A stretch of DNA of 64,000 nt from Allolobophora icterica (Eukaryota > Annelida > Clitellata > Crassiclitellata > Lumbricidae), in the NCBI GenBank assembly GCA_963556255.1, contig OY744608.1, positions 28,433,028 to 28,497,027 of the forward strand, written 5' to 3'. Positions 38,800-49,857 of the stretch are shown here, piece by piece. Numbering within the stretch: position 1 is the stretch's first letter; every line of letters starts with the position of its first letter. Made by a program: the position numbers and the translations under genes. The notes under the pieces were generated by a model, which saw only the letters and a program-made list of their open reading frames with translations, was not told the origin of the DNA and did not search any database.

Positions 38800-39035
38800 G
38801 GGGGGGGGTGGGTCCATAGAGTAGTGGTAACATCACTGGCGTGAAGTGCAGAAGGTAAAATGTTAAAATGTTAAAATGAGGTGTAGGACGTGATGGGCGC
38901 CTTGCATGTCTGCCGTGTACAGTTAAATTCGACTCCTGTAATAACTTGTGATCATCCGTTCATACTGATTTGTAATCATAGGCCTACTGCGTTATTGTCA
39001 GTTTGAAGATATTAAACGAAGATTATTATTATTAT
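38800..39035 (+). mobile_element. SINE with tRNA-like head and (ATT)n tail
   Basis: The head ggtccatagagtagtggtaac resembles a tRNA A-box region. The body has ggcgccttgcatgtctgcc and attcgactcctgtaa, and the end is gaagattattattatt. The same body is at 25985..26238. Confidence 0.6.
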
Positions 39036-39144
39036 TATTTTTTTTTGCCCCGGGGTATCAAGGATCCCCCAGGTAGATAAAAAATTGTCCGGAGACATAT
39101 AGAAGGGAAAAAATTATTCCTGGAACGGCCGCGCGAGTTTTTGC

Positions 39145-39216
<72 letters not shown>

Positions 39217-39296
39217 GTTTTTTTATGCCCCAAGGTACATATGATCCCTTGGGGACTTAAATATTAATTAAAATGAGCAAATAATCTGGAACGGCC
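39036..39296. repeat. (ATT)n flanked by a duplicated segment
   Basis: An (att)n run of about 75 bp (39141..39216) lies between two related blocks: tttttgccccggggtatc ...ctggaacggcc on the left and ttttatgccccaaggtac ...ctggaacggcc on the right. This suggests a small tandem duplication around the microsatellite. Confidence 0.65.
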
Positions 39297-39797
39297 TCCA
39301 CCCTATACCTATTCTTAGCCCTCCACCGTCGACCAAAGATTTTAACAGGGAGGAAGATGGCGCACTTAAAGAAATTAGGCTTGCGCAGTGCGAATCAGGG
39401 CGCGCAAGTGCTTATGGTCTATTCACAGGACAAACAACGAGAACTTCCTATACCTGCCATGTTAAAACCCGTGAGTTAAGAGTCGTTTTATACGAAAAGT
39501 ATCGTAATATCCAATTCCTAAAATTTTTTTATTGGTAGTACTTTATTCCAACTTTAGATATTTTTGATGCTTGTCAAATCAATCGCGTGGAATCGTGGTT
39601 TTGGATCATTTTAATAAAACCTACAAGCATCACCGCATGGCAGCCACCACGTGGTTGGTAACAACTAAAAACGCATATTCAGGAGTTTCCATGTGCTTCT
39701 CCTGTGAGCCTCCAGAACTGGACTATAAAGATTCCAGCAAAACCACATCTATTGCCAAGAATATCACGAATGCTGAAAAAATAGAAAGTTCGGTACC

Positions 39798-40623
39798 ATG
39801 CCGCACTTTTGTGCAGCCTTTAATTGTGGCAATGCAAGCGGAAAAAATCTTGGAAATTCGTTTTTCTGCTTCCCAAAAGAAGCTGAACGGTAAGCGTACT
39901 GCATTATTAATACAGATTAATTCTTAACCAAAGTCTTAGCCACAATTTCAGTACACTACAATAAACTTGTTAATTAGATATAAAAAGCAAGGCCTTTGCT
40001 ATTTAATATTATAATAATCCCCTAAACAACGCCTGAGAACTGGCCATAGAAGTAAATATTCATGGGTCGGTGGCATATAGGAGTTTCACCTCATAGAGAA
40101 AGGTTAGGTCAGCATCGGTTTCATGTCAAGATCTGAAGGTCAAGCAGGCAGTTACGGGGGTCGTGTATAGAGTTGGATCATCTAGAGAGTTAAGGGGAAG
40201 AGCAGAAGTCAAAATAGGATTTGAGGAAGAGGTTCTTTAAGTTTTGAGTTGAAGACATGCTTATAGAGGTTGCGAAAGGTGTAGTTTGGTGATTTCATAG
40301 GCTGTGCACCAGATAATTTTGTAATTCTGACGGGAGTTTATTATACATGCCAGTAAGTATATGAACATTCATTCATAGGGCCATTTTTAATACAGATTTA
40401 TGAACTGACATGACTTACAAGTATTACCCGGTATGTAACATAAAAATTTTGTGTTAGGTGCAAGAAGTGGGTTATCAACACCAGGCGTGGGGACCTTGAT
40501 AAGAAAGATCCAGCAGAATTACACAAGAACCACGTTTTGTGTAGTGCGCACTTTGAAGACAACCAGTTCACAAATGTATTACACAACCGACTCAACTGGA
40601 ATGCAATACCCACATTATTTGAT
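39798..40623 (+). CDS. THAP DNA-binding domain, two exons, of a P-element transposase (partial)
   Basis: Exons 39798..39889 and 40458..40623 join in phase to give 86 residues. The first begins MPHFCAAFNCGN and continues FFCFPKEAER. The second has CKKWVINTRR, then NHVLCSAHFEDNQF, and closes NAIPTLFD. All THAP hallmarks are present: the C2CH zinc ligands (CxxxxC, and C..H in LCSAHF), the conserved W, the FPK box, HFE, and the terminal P-T-LF motif (AVPTLF in canonical domains). In P elements this domain binds the transposon ends. The second exon ends at a good donor (gat/gtgagt), but no downstream exon was found on this strand; a LINE fragment starts within 300 bp. The catalytic part lies on the opposite strand. 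Confidence 0.85.
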
Positions 40624-40899
40624 GTGAGTCATTTTGTTTAAAGTTGTTAATATAACACATTTAAAGTTGTTATTCCAAGGCTGATGTTATTGTTGTTTTA
40701 GTGGTCATTGGTCTGATACTGTTGAAAGTGTGCTACATCAGTATTATCATCATTATCGTAGAATGTTTTATGTGCACTGTCTCAACACATTAATTGTGTA
40801 GCAGGAATAAGTCATACCAGTGTCTACATGCAGGAAAACTTTGTTACATCGCAGTTCAAGGGGCCAAAAATCAAAATAAGCCATGAGATGTATATCAAT

Positions 40900-41190
40900 C
40901 AATCAATTAAACTCAATTGACAGGTTACAGTATTGGTTGATTTTACAGTTACAAGGCATTCAATAAATATGCTTTTAATTTATTTTTAAATTGGTACAAT
41001 GATAGAAGACTTGTTAATTTCAACGGTAAAGTGTTCCAAAATGACGGACCATAAGTTCTAATGCTAAATTGTCTGATCTTGGTGTGTACACTAGATAAAT
41101 TATATTTATTAGAGGAACGTGTCTCATGGTCATGTATTTCAAGATTCTTCCTAAACCATTGATCAAAGCTTTTTGGTAGTAAATGTATGT
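40900..41190 (-). mobile_element. LINE 3' fragment inside the P element
   Basis: The minus strand encodes DHETRSSNKYNLSSVHTK, then IRTYGPSFWNTLPLKLTSL and FKNKLKAYLLNAL with a stop, the C-terminus of a jockey/RTE-like reverse transcriptase. It separates the plus-strand THAP exons from the minus-strand catalytic fragments. Confidence 0.7.
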
Positions 41191-41235
41191 GGAACTTTTA
41201 ATATTAAATATTGTTAGCAGTTTGCAGGGTTATTT

Positions 41236-42020
41236 TCAGGACAAATGGAAAGAGATTATCTGGTCTGCCAACAGCATGACAATTAAAGATTTATTGTCAA
41301 TATCAATGCACTGTGCATAAATTCTGCTTTCATCCTTAATGAACCTTGACATAGTTATCATCAAATCTAGTGTTTTAAGAGGTTTTGTGCTATTGCAGGT
41401 TCCAAATCCTCCAGCACAACTCAGAACATCCTGACTCCGAGAACAAATTCCACATTTACGAGCAAGCCATCCAGACAAATAACTGACTAGTGATTCCTCC
41501 CCTTCTGTAAAAATTTCAACAATACTCTGGTCACAGCAAATGTCACTGTTTAGAATTTCATTTGACATTTCAGACCAAATTTCATCACCATAATGTGACA
41601 ACCCATCATCTTTACTTTCTGAAGATGTACTTGGAACAGGCTCTGACACTACAGGAGAAGCTGATGTCGGATCAGAATGGTTTAGCAGAACAAAATCATC
41701 ATCATTAATACAATTTTTGCCACTTTTAACAAATGCGGAACGTCAAAAATAACATGTACAGCGTGTTCTATTGTGTCAACAGTGAAATTTGGTGATGTTA
41801 ATGTACTGCCAAGATTTTTTACAGCTGCTAAATTGGTTGCACCTTGATCACACACAATGCATCGAACAAACAAGCCAATATCGTGAACTCTAGTAATGCA
41901 TTCTTTTATTAGTTCTGACAGTTTTGAGCTTGCTGTTGTGTGGTGTGTAAAGAAAAATGCAATGGCTTGCTTCCATTTACTGCGCAAACCCCTAATCATG
42001 AAGACTAATGCGTGTGTTGC
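41236..42020 (-). pseudogene. P-element transposase catalytic region, broken
   Basis: The minus strand reads THALVFMIRGLRSKWKQAI, then LFVRCIVCDQGATNLAAVK and VIFDVPHLLKV. These match the RNase-H-like core of THAP9/P transposases (the WKQ, VCDQG..N and FD.PHLLK motifs). Right after PHLLK the frame shifts: the open frame that follows starts KNCINDDDFVLLNH and continues into a C-terminal region with LVSYLSGWLARKCGICSRSQ. The GTP-binding insertion domain expected between them is absent. The copy is deleted and frameshifted, so inactive. Confidence 0.8.
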
Positions 42021-42169
42021 TATCGTTCAAGTCAAGAACTTGGTGCTAAGTAGTCGGTGTGCACACGAAATTTCAAGGTTAAGTCCAGTCAAAACCTTAA
42101 AAGAGAAATACATGAAGGAACAGAAGCAGCTTATTGTATTGTATAGTATACCAATTCTTGTGAAGCGCC

Positions 42170-42500
42170 TCTACCCAGTGCTCACCAATCAGAGGTGCTC
42201 CCAATGCGAAAGTCCTTGAGAATAAAGGCAAGTTTTAAGACAACGAAAAGCTGTGGCAGGACCACCAGATAGTAGTGCAGTCCGGAGCGAAAGAGGCAGC
42301 TGGTTCCAAAATGAAGGTCCAATACTAACAAAGGAACAAGACTGGACCATGGCCGTTCTCACTTGGGGAACGAATAAGTGAAGTCGATCACAGGAACGAA
42401 GAGAGCCAACTGAGGCAGGAAGACATTGAGTCACAGAGGTATTTAGGAGCAAGTCTCAGGTGAGATCGGCAAATAAGGATTAGAGTACCTTTAATTGGAT
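42170..42500 (-). mobile_element. LINE (CR1/L2-like) 3' fragment inside the P element
   Basis: The minus strand encodes LHLFVPQVRTAMVQSCSF, then IGPSFWNQLPLSLRTALL and RCLKTCLYSQ, the reverse-transcriptase C-terminus. It is a later insertion into the P element. Confidence 0.7.
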
Positions 42501-42713
42501 GCGAGCAGTAAGGGGAAGCCAGTGAATATGTTCAAACATGAATATGGAAATATAGAAGCGTGGGTGATTAGTCTTGCAGTTGTGTTAAGAACAGAATGTA
42601 GAGGGGAGAGACAGACTTTTTGGGAGGCCAAAAAATATGGAGTGACCGTAATCTATGCCAGAGCAGATGAAGGCATGGACAATGGAGGTAAAGACTGGAG
42701 ATGAGAACACTGG

Positions 42714-42930
42714 TGCCAATCTTGTTGACAGGTGGGAAGCCAAAAATAGGGGGAGGGGACTTTTGAACTGATCTGGTTTAAAAAAGATTTTTGAACTGAT
42801 CTGCTCAAAAAAGAAGCCAAAAAATTTTTACGCTCACGTGCGAAAAACTTTGACTTTTTGGCGTTTCTTCAAAATTTGAAGGAGGACAAATGTATGGTGT
42901 GCCCCCCACTGCTAATCGTTAGGGGCTTCG
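42714..42930. mobile_element. MITE, CAGTGGCGGCGATC family, copy 4, truncated
   Basis: It starts CACTGGTGCCAATCTTG (decayed family end) and includes acaggtgggaag, ttttgaactgatctg and atgtatggtgtgcc. The right inverted repeat is lost near ttaggggcttcgcg. It is nested in the P element. Confidence 0.55.
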
Positions 42931-43518
42931 CGCTTTCGGCGCTCGCTGTCCGATCCATAACTTTATTTCATGAAATTCCCACACATCCACGTCTGTTCGG
43001 CCCACAGCGGGTCCATAATTATCACACCGCATGCCGTTCTGTACGCCCATGCCCAACGCACGTGGCACTTATTGGACTGAAAACTGGTCTTTACAAAGTC
43101 GTGTACGCCGATGTATGTCATTAATAGTTTTGCGTGTGAGATGCATTTCATTCATCTTACCACAAATTGTGACATACAGCGGCGTAAAGCAACTGTAAAT
43201 GCACTAGCATTCACGGTAAACAGATTTCTACAACCCATGCCATATGGCGTGCTGTAAGTTTTAGACTTATCTGATGTCAATTTCTGGCCAAATATCTAAA
43301 GTTGGAATAAAGTACTACCAATAAAAATTTTGTATGATTTTCATATTACGATACTTTTCGTATAAAACGACTCTAAACTGACGGGTTTTAACATGGCAGA
43401 GATAGGAACTTTTCATTGTTTGTCCCGTGGATAGACCATAAGCACTAGCGCGCCCTAGATTCGCACTTTCGTCGCCAGTAGGCCATCTTCCTCCCTAATA
43501 ACATCTTTGCCGTCGACA

Positions 43519-43519
43519 A

Positions 43520-43579
<60 letters not shown>
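43519..43579. repeat. (ATT)n microsatellite
   Basis: About 60 bp of att units starting two bases after the P-element target duplication. Confidence 0.9.
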
Positions 43580-43580
<1 letters not shown>

Positions 43581-43854
43581 ACACATGAGCATATATCTAG
43601 GTAGGCTTTTCTTCTTTTGAGGACAATCGTAACCATAGCCTACATAGGCGTCGACTCTTTGGGAGCCTTGGGTGCGAATGCACCCAGAGAGAAAGTTCGG
43701 GGTGCGCCGCACACAGAAGAATTCGGACCTTAACTTCAAATTTGTTACACCTAAGTAATCTCACAACTTGAGAAGCACCGGTAGGCCTACTAATTGCAAC
43801 ACAAATAACCTACCCAACCAGTGCATATTTTAAGGAATTTAGACTAGGCCTACT

Positions 43855-44360
43855 GGGACAAAATTTTCAAACTCGTCTCTGAAAAACTTTGATGACCTTT
43901 TTCTGGGAATTCATCTCCCCGAAAAAGTTGATGACTTTTTTTAGGAAGTCATCTCCCAAAAAAGTCACCTCCCGAAAACCGTCGATGACCTTTTCTTCGC
44001 AATTCTTCTCCCAAAAAAAGTTTATGACCTTTTTTTAGGAGGTCGTCTCCTGAAAAAGTCATCTCCCGAAAACACTTGATGACTTTTCTTTAGGAATTCA
44101 CCTCCAGAAGAGTTGACGACCTTTTTTAGGAAGTAATCTCCCGAAAAAGTCACCTCCCGAAAACAGTTCATGACCTTTTCTTAGGAATTCATCTCCCGAA
44201 AAAGTTCATGACACCTTTTTGGGAATTTGCTACTGGGGCAAATCTTAAAACTCTTCCAACATTTTGTCCCACTATACTTATACTTTAACCATACATTCAT
44301 TGCCTTGGACAAATCAGCCTAACTACTGGGACAAATCCTAACACTACTGGGACATTTGTC
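43855..44360. repeat. Tandem repeat with 'gatgacctttttt' units, MITE-like
   Basis: About eight to ten units of 35-45 bp, each combining gatgaccttttt(c/t)t(t/a)gga with attc(a/g)tctcccgaaaaag. It is bracketed by ctactgggacaaa on both sides. The unit also occurs in the hAT MITE at 32139. Confidence 0.7.
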
Positions 44361-44411
44361 CCACTAGTTATACAGTTAAAATATGCCCTGTACCCAGCAC
44401 TGCATGATCTC

Positions 44412-44628
44412 AGAGGCGTAACTTACATGTAGATCTAAAAGGCGAGGGTACCAATTTCTTACATACACGAAGCAAGGCGGAGACTGCAATCTATGGGAAG
44501 TCTCATTAATAAAATATTGATTCGCATTGTTTAAAAAGTGGAGGGTACGGTGCCCCTTAGTCCAAAAAGTATGGGGTACGGTACTACGGTACCCCTCGTA
44601 CCCCCCCCCCCATAAATTACGCCCATGC
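44412..44628. mobile_element. hAT-type MITE, GGGGCGTAAC family, copy 1
   Basis: It runs from CAGAGGCGTAACTTAC to CATAAATTACGCCCATG. The interior contains accaatttcttacatacacg, aagcaaggcggagactgc and aaaatattgattcgcattg, shared with 56085..56240 and 62942..63108. No clear target duplication is left. Confidence 0.6.
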
Positions 44629-45255
44629 TGACTAGCAGTCTAAGAATCAGTCGATGTCAGATCACTGGTCAGTTTTTATTTAGTCCTAGTCATTGGAAAA
44701 AAATAAGACCCTGTCCTATGGACAGTTAATTACTTAGCCTAATTACTTAGCAAAGCAACGACAATACGGTTAACATAAATTTAATAATGACGTCATATGA
44801 CGATTGTGCTCCAATGACGTCATTTACGGGCCGATTGTTCTGTGCCTTGGAAACCATGCATGGTCGCTCGGATACATTTAGAAAATCGACATGGAGGCGA
44901 TCAGAAGTAATGGCGAGACATTTCGGAAAGAAATTTGTAAAAATTCGTCCATCAGAAGAAATAGAATGAAAGAACTGCTCATTTCGAAGACATAAATTGA
45001 CCAGTAATAGAAAGGTCGACACGAAATGTCATTTCGAACAGAAAATCGTTGAAACTCATCAATTAGAAAGAAGCAGAAATTCGAAGTAGCCTAGAATTAT
45101 TCGACTTGAAGACGCATATCGATCAGCTATAGGCTTAACTGACTGACCGACACGAAAACCTTGCACAGAAAATCACTGTTCAACCGGAAGTCGAAATTAA
45201 AGGTACGAATTAATATTACTGCTTCACTTTGAGCAATATATCTATAGGCCTATAG

Positions 45256-47457
45256 TAGGGTGGTCCACAGACACATGGTAAAAAATAAAGTTCAAGCTAG
45301 AAACCAGGCCACCCTCTCAGTTTTGTAGACCTATCAATAGTATTATTGAGACAAATTTTCAGCTTCCTATTCCAACTGGAAGACGATGCTCACGGACTAT
45401 GTTACTTAGTCATATTCCGATAAATAGACATTAATTGTAGATATGAGTGTGTTGAGCATACAAATGCATTTTATTTCAAGACAGATCAGATATTACTGTA
45501 ATTTGACAACATATGTAATACAAGAACAGTTAGACAGATGGAACTGTAAAATTTCATCAGGTTTAATGAATTGGAAATATCCAAAAATGTCAAAAACATC
45601 GTCGAGTCCATGAATATCGAATGTCGATTGTTCTTGTTTTATAATTTCAACACCCGTTACAGTATTTGACTCTAGAAACTGCAAGGCTTTGCAAGCACTG
45701 CGTCAACAGCAGTCTTCTTTCTTGTGTGAGTGAGAACAGTTTTCATATTTGCCTCGACCACTTGAAGAAGAAACAGCTTTTCTTCTTCATCATTGGTGAT
45801 GAGTCAGTAGAATTCCTCGAACAACTTCACACTCTCTCAGCCGTGTCGTTCACCACTGTCAACTGCTGAATTATCTATCTGCATTGCTTATAATCCTCAT
45901 TCTCGATCCATTTCTGTGGTTGAAGTGTAACACAAAAACTACTCATCTTCAGGTGTCACAGTACTGTCAGTGCTCAGCGGGTTGTAAAATCACCCAAAAC
46001 CCCTCTTTCAGTACCTTAGCATCACTTCTCACCTTCTTTCACCAGGCTTTGCAGTCATTCTGTCGACAATCTTCACTTTATCTGTTACAGGAAGTTGGTC
46101 TGAGAACAGTGCCAGACCTACAGCCTCGTCTGAAAGGTACCACAAGTGGTTTTTTAGGACCGTCCTGGCAGCAACGCTAATGTCAGTCAATAGATTCATA
46201 TTGTCCTAGACCAATCCAAAGTGATAGATCTTGTTCTTGAGCTTCAGCAGCAAGTGGGGCCTTTGTCCATGCCTTTGCGTAAAACAGGGCACCAAACTTA
46301 AAAAATCAATGAATCTGATCGCGAAAAAGTTAGATTTTGATTGCATACAGTAACTTGGCCATCCAATGTGCATGGTGAATTGGCCCAGGGGCTCTCCAGT
46401 GAATGATTGAAGACTGACTTCCAAGGACAGCCACTGTCAGCTCAATGAGCTCTTGGTTGTTGTCTCTGATCTCTGAATTTCATTCAGCAAACCCTTGAGA
46501 AAACTGACGCTGTTTCATGGGGGCTGCAGTGCCGGATATGACTTCCAGTCCTCGGAAGTTGACACGTGTCACACCTTCCCAGCAGCTTTAAATCTCTTGA
46601 AGATTGGGATTTATGGAGAACAGGTGGACTGCAGCACAAGGTGAATACTTTGGCTAAAATCAATTCCATTACATGATGACTGCAGGCCAACCACAAGAGC
46701 TCTCAGCTTACTTGTCTTCCAGCATTACACACAATCCGTTGAAATGCCCAGTGTCGACATACATTGTATCAAAGCTCAAGGCTTGAACCTTGTTAACTGT
46801 GAGTTTTCACAACTTCAGAAGAATATGAACGACCATGAATTCATTGCATCCTGTCCCAAAGGCTAATTTGGGCACAAAGAGGAGTTTACTCACACCATCA
46901 CCTGAAACCAGCACTGGCAGGCGGTCGACATTTCCTGCTCCAAAGATCTTAGGCAGGGTTTACCCAACCCAGTGTAGTTCCAGTGGCTAATCTGGTACAA
47001 ATTCAGATCTTACAGCTTCAGCATGCTCTATCCTGGCTTTCTTACGCACTCTGTTACGTGAGAGTGGCAGGGCAGAAGGACTACAGTCAAGCGCTGCAGC
47101 AATTGTAATGTAAAAATTCACTTCTGAAAACATGTAAGCCCAAAACACAGGAAGTAGGCACTATGACCTTCAACAAGAACTGTACACTTTTTTGTTTCAA
47201 GTACCAGTAAGTAAGTAAGTCTGATAACGCAACAGAAACTATTTCAAGCTCATCTCCATGATAAATGTTGACCAAGTTATAAGGCATCGAGATTTACAGC
47301 AAATACTACTATATGGTAATATTTATTTGTCATTGAGCACAATCTTCCAGTTGGAATAAGAAGCTGAAATTTTGTCTCAATAATACTATTGACAGGTGTA
47401 AAAAACTGAGAGGGTGGCCTGGTCTCTAGCTCAAACTTTATTTTTGTGGACCACCCT
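45256..47457 (-). mobile_element. hAT-like transposon, 2.2 kb, exact 8-bp TSD
   Basis: GCCTATAG flanks both ends (45248..45255 and 47458..47465). The element begins TAGGGTGGTCCAC and ends GTGGACCACCCTA. The inverted repeats run about 130 bp and include ccaggccaccctctcag, aatagtattattgagaca and tattccaactggaaga. Minus-strand frames carry a decayed protein: HHVMELILAKVF near 46660 and RAPGPIHHAHWMAKLLYAIK at 46330..46479, then a stop. I associate these motifs with a family of invertebrate transposase-like proteins, from memory only. Terminal TAGGG plus an 8-bp duplication fits hAT rules. Frameshifts and stops show it is dead. Confidence 0.75.
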
Positions 47458-47744
47458 AGCCTATAGGCCTATACCTGATAGATGAAATTCATCTAAACTG
47501 GAAACTATTTTCTGGTGCCCTGTAGGCTAACTGTCAAAAGGCACAAGGTATCAGGCGATGGTGACTTAATTCTAAACAAGAATTGAAAAGAACCCCTTTT
47601 CAATATGGAGACTCTTGAATTATATAAATGAATACTTGCTGAAATAATCAACAGGCTAGCCTAATTCACGGATACATAATTATACTCCCGTGTTTCTACT
47701 GCATATGGACAAAGACTAGGAAACTGCTTTTTCAGGACGGTACA

Positions 47745-48925
47745 TGCAATTGTATATACCTGATATCTATGGAGATGGAACAGGGTCTAATACCTGTTCT
47801 CTATGGAGATGTTACACGGTCTATACATGGTTTTTATGGAGATGGATCATGGAACAGTCTCACAGACACTCAGGACTGGTCTCTATGGAGATGTAGCAGT
47901 GTCTAATGCCTGATCTCTATGGAGATGTTACAGGGTATAATACCTGGTCTCTGTGGAGATGGAACAGTCTCGCAGAGGCTCAGGACCAGTCTCTATGGAG
48001 ATGGAACAGCGTCTAATACCTGATCTCTATGGAGATGAAACAGGGTCTAATACCTGATCTCTATGGAGATGAAACAGGGTCTAATACCTGGTCTGTATCA
48101 TAGAGGTCAGGTTTTAGACTCTGTTTCATCTCCATAGTGATCAGGTGTTATAAGACCCTGTTCCATCTCCACAGAGACCGGTCCTAAGCTTCTGTGAGGC
48201 TGCCCCATCTCTAGAGAGACCGAGTATTAGACCCTGTTCCATCTCCATAGAGACCAGTCCTGAGTCTCAGTGAGACTGTTCAATCTACAATCTCCATACA
48301 GACAGGGCCGGTTTAACCACTAGGCGAACTAGGCGGCCGCCTAGGGCGGCACATTTCTGGGGGCGGCAGAGAAGCTACACAAAGAAATATTTTTTAAACC
48401 TTATCTCTATGGAAATGGAACAGCCTCACAGAGGCTCAGGACCACATCTCTATGGACATGGAACAGTGTCTAATACCTGATCTCTATCGAGATGGAACAG
48501 GGTCCAATACCTGGTCTCTATGGAGATTGGAGATGGTCGACATTCTCACAGAGACTCAGGACCGGTCTTTATGACGATGGAACAGTGTCTAATGCCTGAT
48601 CACTATGGAGATGTAACAGGGTCTAATACCTGATCTCTATGGAGATGGAACAGGGTCTAATACCTAGTCTCTATGGAGATTGGAGACTCAGGACCGGTCT
48701 CTATGAAGATGGAACAGTGTCTAATACCTGATCTCCAAGAGATGGAGCAGTGCCTAATACCTCATCTCTGTGGAAGTGGAACAGGGTCTAATACCTGATC
48801 TCTATCGAGATGGAACAGCCTCACAGAGGCTCAGGACCGTTCTCTATGGACATGGAACAATGTCTAATACCTGATCTCTGTGGAAGTGGAACCAGGGTCT
48901 AATACCTGAAGGAACGGAGTCTGAC
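47745..48925. repeat. 34-bp minisatellite with an inverted central block
   Basis: Units read approximately ctctatggagatggaacagg + gtctaatacctg(g/a)t, with an alternative ctcacagaggctcaggaccg segment. From about 48100 to 48295 the units run in the opposite orientation (ccctgttccatctccatag). At 48304 the array is broken by a short GC-rich piece starting cagggccggtttaacc, which looks like a transposon end. Confidence 0.85.
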
Positions 48926-48966
48926 GGGGACTAAGACCCGGTCTTGATGAAGCTCTTGTATTTCGG

Positions 48967-49280
48967 CTACGAATACTGTCGTATCTGTGCCTGTCTCACT
49001 GTCTTACAGGTGAGTATCCGATTGAAAGCATTCCGGAAATCCTTGTTCAGGTAGGTATAGATGCACGGATTGACAGGTACATGTAGGTAGCCGATCCAGG
49101 TAAAGGCTGCGAAGGCGTGACCGGGTATATCACATGTGTGGCATATTCCGTGGACGAGGTTAACGGAGAAGAAAAGCAGCCAGGGCCCAGAGGACGACGA
49201 ATACGACGAAGACTCAGACGAGGGTCCTCTCAGCCCTTCGCTCTCGACTGTTCTCCTTCGTCGAACATCTGCCAGATGTC
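48967..49280 (-). pseudogene. Amine-type GPCR fragment (TM6 to C-terminus), frameshifted
   Basis: Minus-strand frames give VFVVFVVLWA (TM6), then, after a one-base shift, WLLFFSVNLVHGICHTCDI, then FTWIGYLHVPVNPCIYTYLN with KDFRNAFNRIL (TM7 and helix 8), ending RQAQIRQYS and a stop. The NPxxY-type 'VNPCIYTYLNKDFR' is characteristic of rhodopsin-like aminergic receptors. A stop (TLV-stop-VF) precedes TM6 and the rest of the receptor is absent: a LINE-like remnant begins at about 49300. A nearly intact C-terminus with a broken TM6 suggests a recent or partial duplicate. Confidence 0.75.
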
Positions 49281-49299
49281 AGCTATCGGTGAGTTTATG

Positions 49300-49575
49300 T
49301 AGTTTATGTATCGGTATGAGCATAACTTATTGCCTGTGGTGTATATAGACGGCTTTTTACTTGTCTCTGATGTCCATTCCTATTCTACGAGAGGATCCTT
49401 GCTTCTTTACCGTCAACCCTTTGCTCATACAAACACACGGTTATCATCCATTAGATATCCAGGGGTTAAAGTTTGGAACACGATACCCCTATTTATCCGT
49501 AAATTACCTACTCTGCCCACCATCAAGAATAAATCACGCCATTATCTGATTCAACAACTAATTTGAACCTTCCCG
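49300..49575 (+). mobile_element. LINE reverse-transcriptase C-terminal remnant
   Basis: The plus strand encodes HSYSTRGSLLLYRQPFAH, YPGVKVWNTIPLFIRKLP and KNKSRHYLIQQLI, the final block of jockey-like reverse transcriptases. A (tatgt)n run lies further right (49788..49821). Confidence 0.65.
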
Positions 49576-49857
49576 ATTTGCATTATTGGGTGTGTGAGCC
49601 TATTAGTAAAGATGTAATATTATCAGATAAGATATATTGGTTAGATGTAAGCTAACTAATGTATTATTACGTAAGTCACCTCATGTGTATCGATGTGTCC
49701 TGTACCTATTTCTTTTAACTAGCTGCCATGCGCTGCAGTGTTCTAACACAGACTACACGTCTTCTGAACCACTTAAAACCCTTGTTATGTTATGTTATGT
49801 TATGTTATGTTATGTTATGTTAGTTACTGTGCATTATACACCGTGTAAGGTGGCCCT

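Larger units (their letters stand above)
39334..43509. mobile_element. P-element-type transposon, 4.2 kb, exact 8-bp TSD
   Basis: Both flanks are CCGTCGAC (39326..39333 and 43510..43517). Terminal inverted repeats of about 230 bp begin CAAAGATTTTAACAGGGAGG on the left and CAAAGATGTTATTAGGGAGG on the right (inverted), and stay similar through aaaacccgt, tcgttttatacgaaaagt and ttggtagtactttattcc. Inside are a THAP-domain gene start on the plus strand and P-transposase catalytic fragments on the minus strand, plus LINE fragments and a MITE. P elements make 8-bp target duplications, which fits. The interior is rearranged and broken. Confidence 0.88.

Noticed and set aside
39571..39927. 118-codon plus-strand frame near the P-element left end
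   Set aside because: The overlapping frame encodes the THAP domain with correct splice sites; this frame is its shadow.
44787..44969. 60-codon plus frame with a basic C-terminus
   Set aside because: It lies within a diverged dispersed repeat shared with 25060..25385, and the frame is not conserved between the copies.
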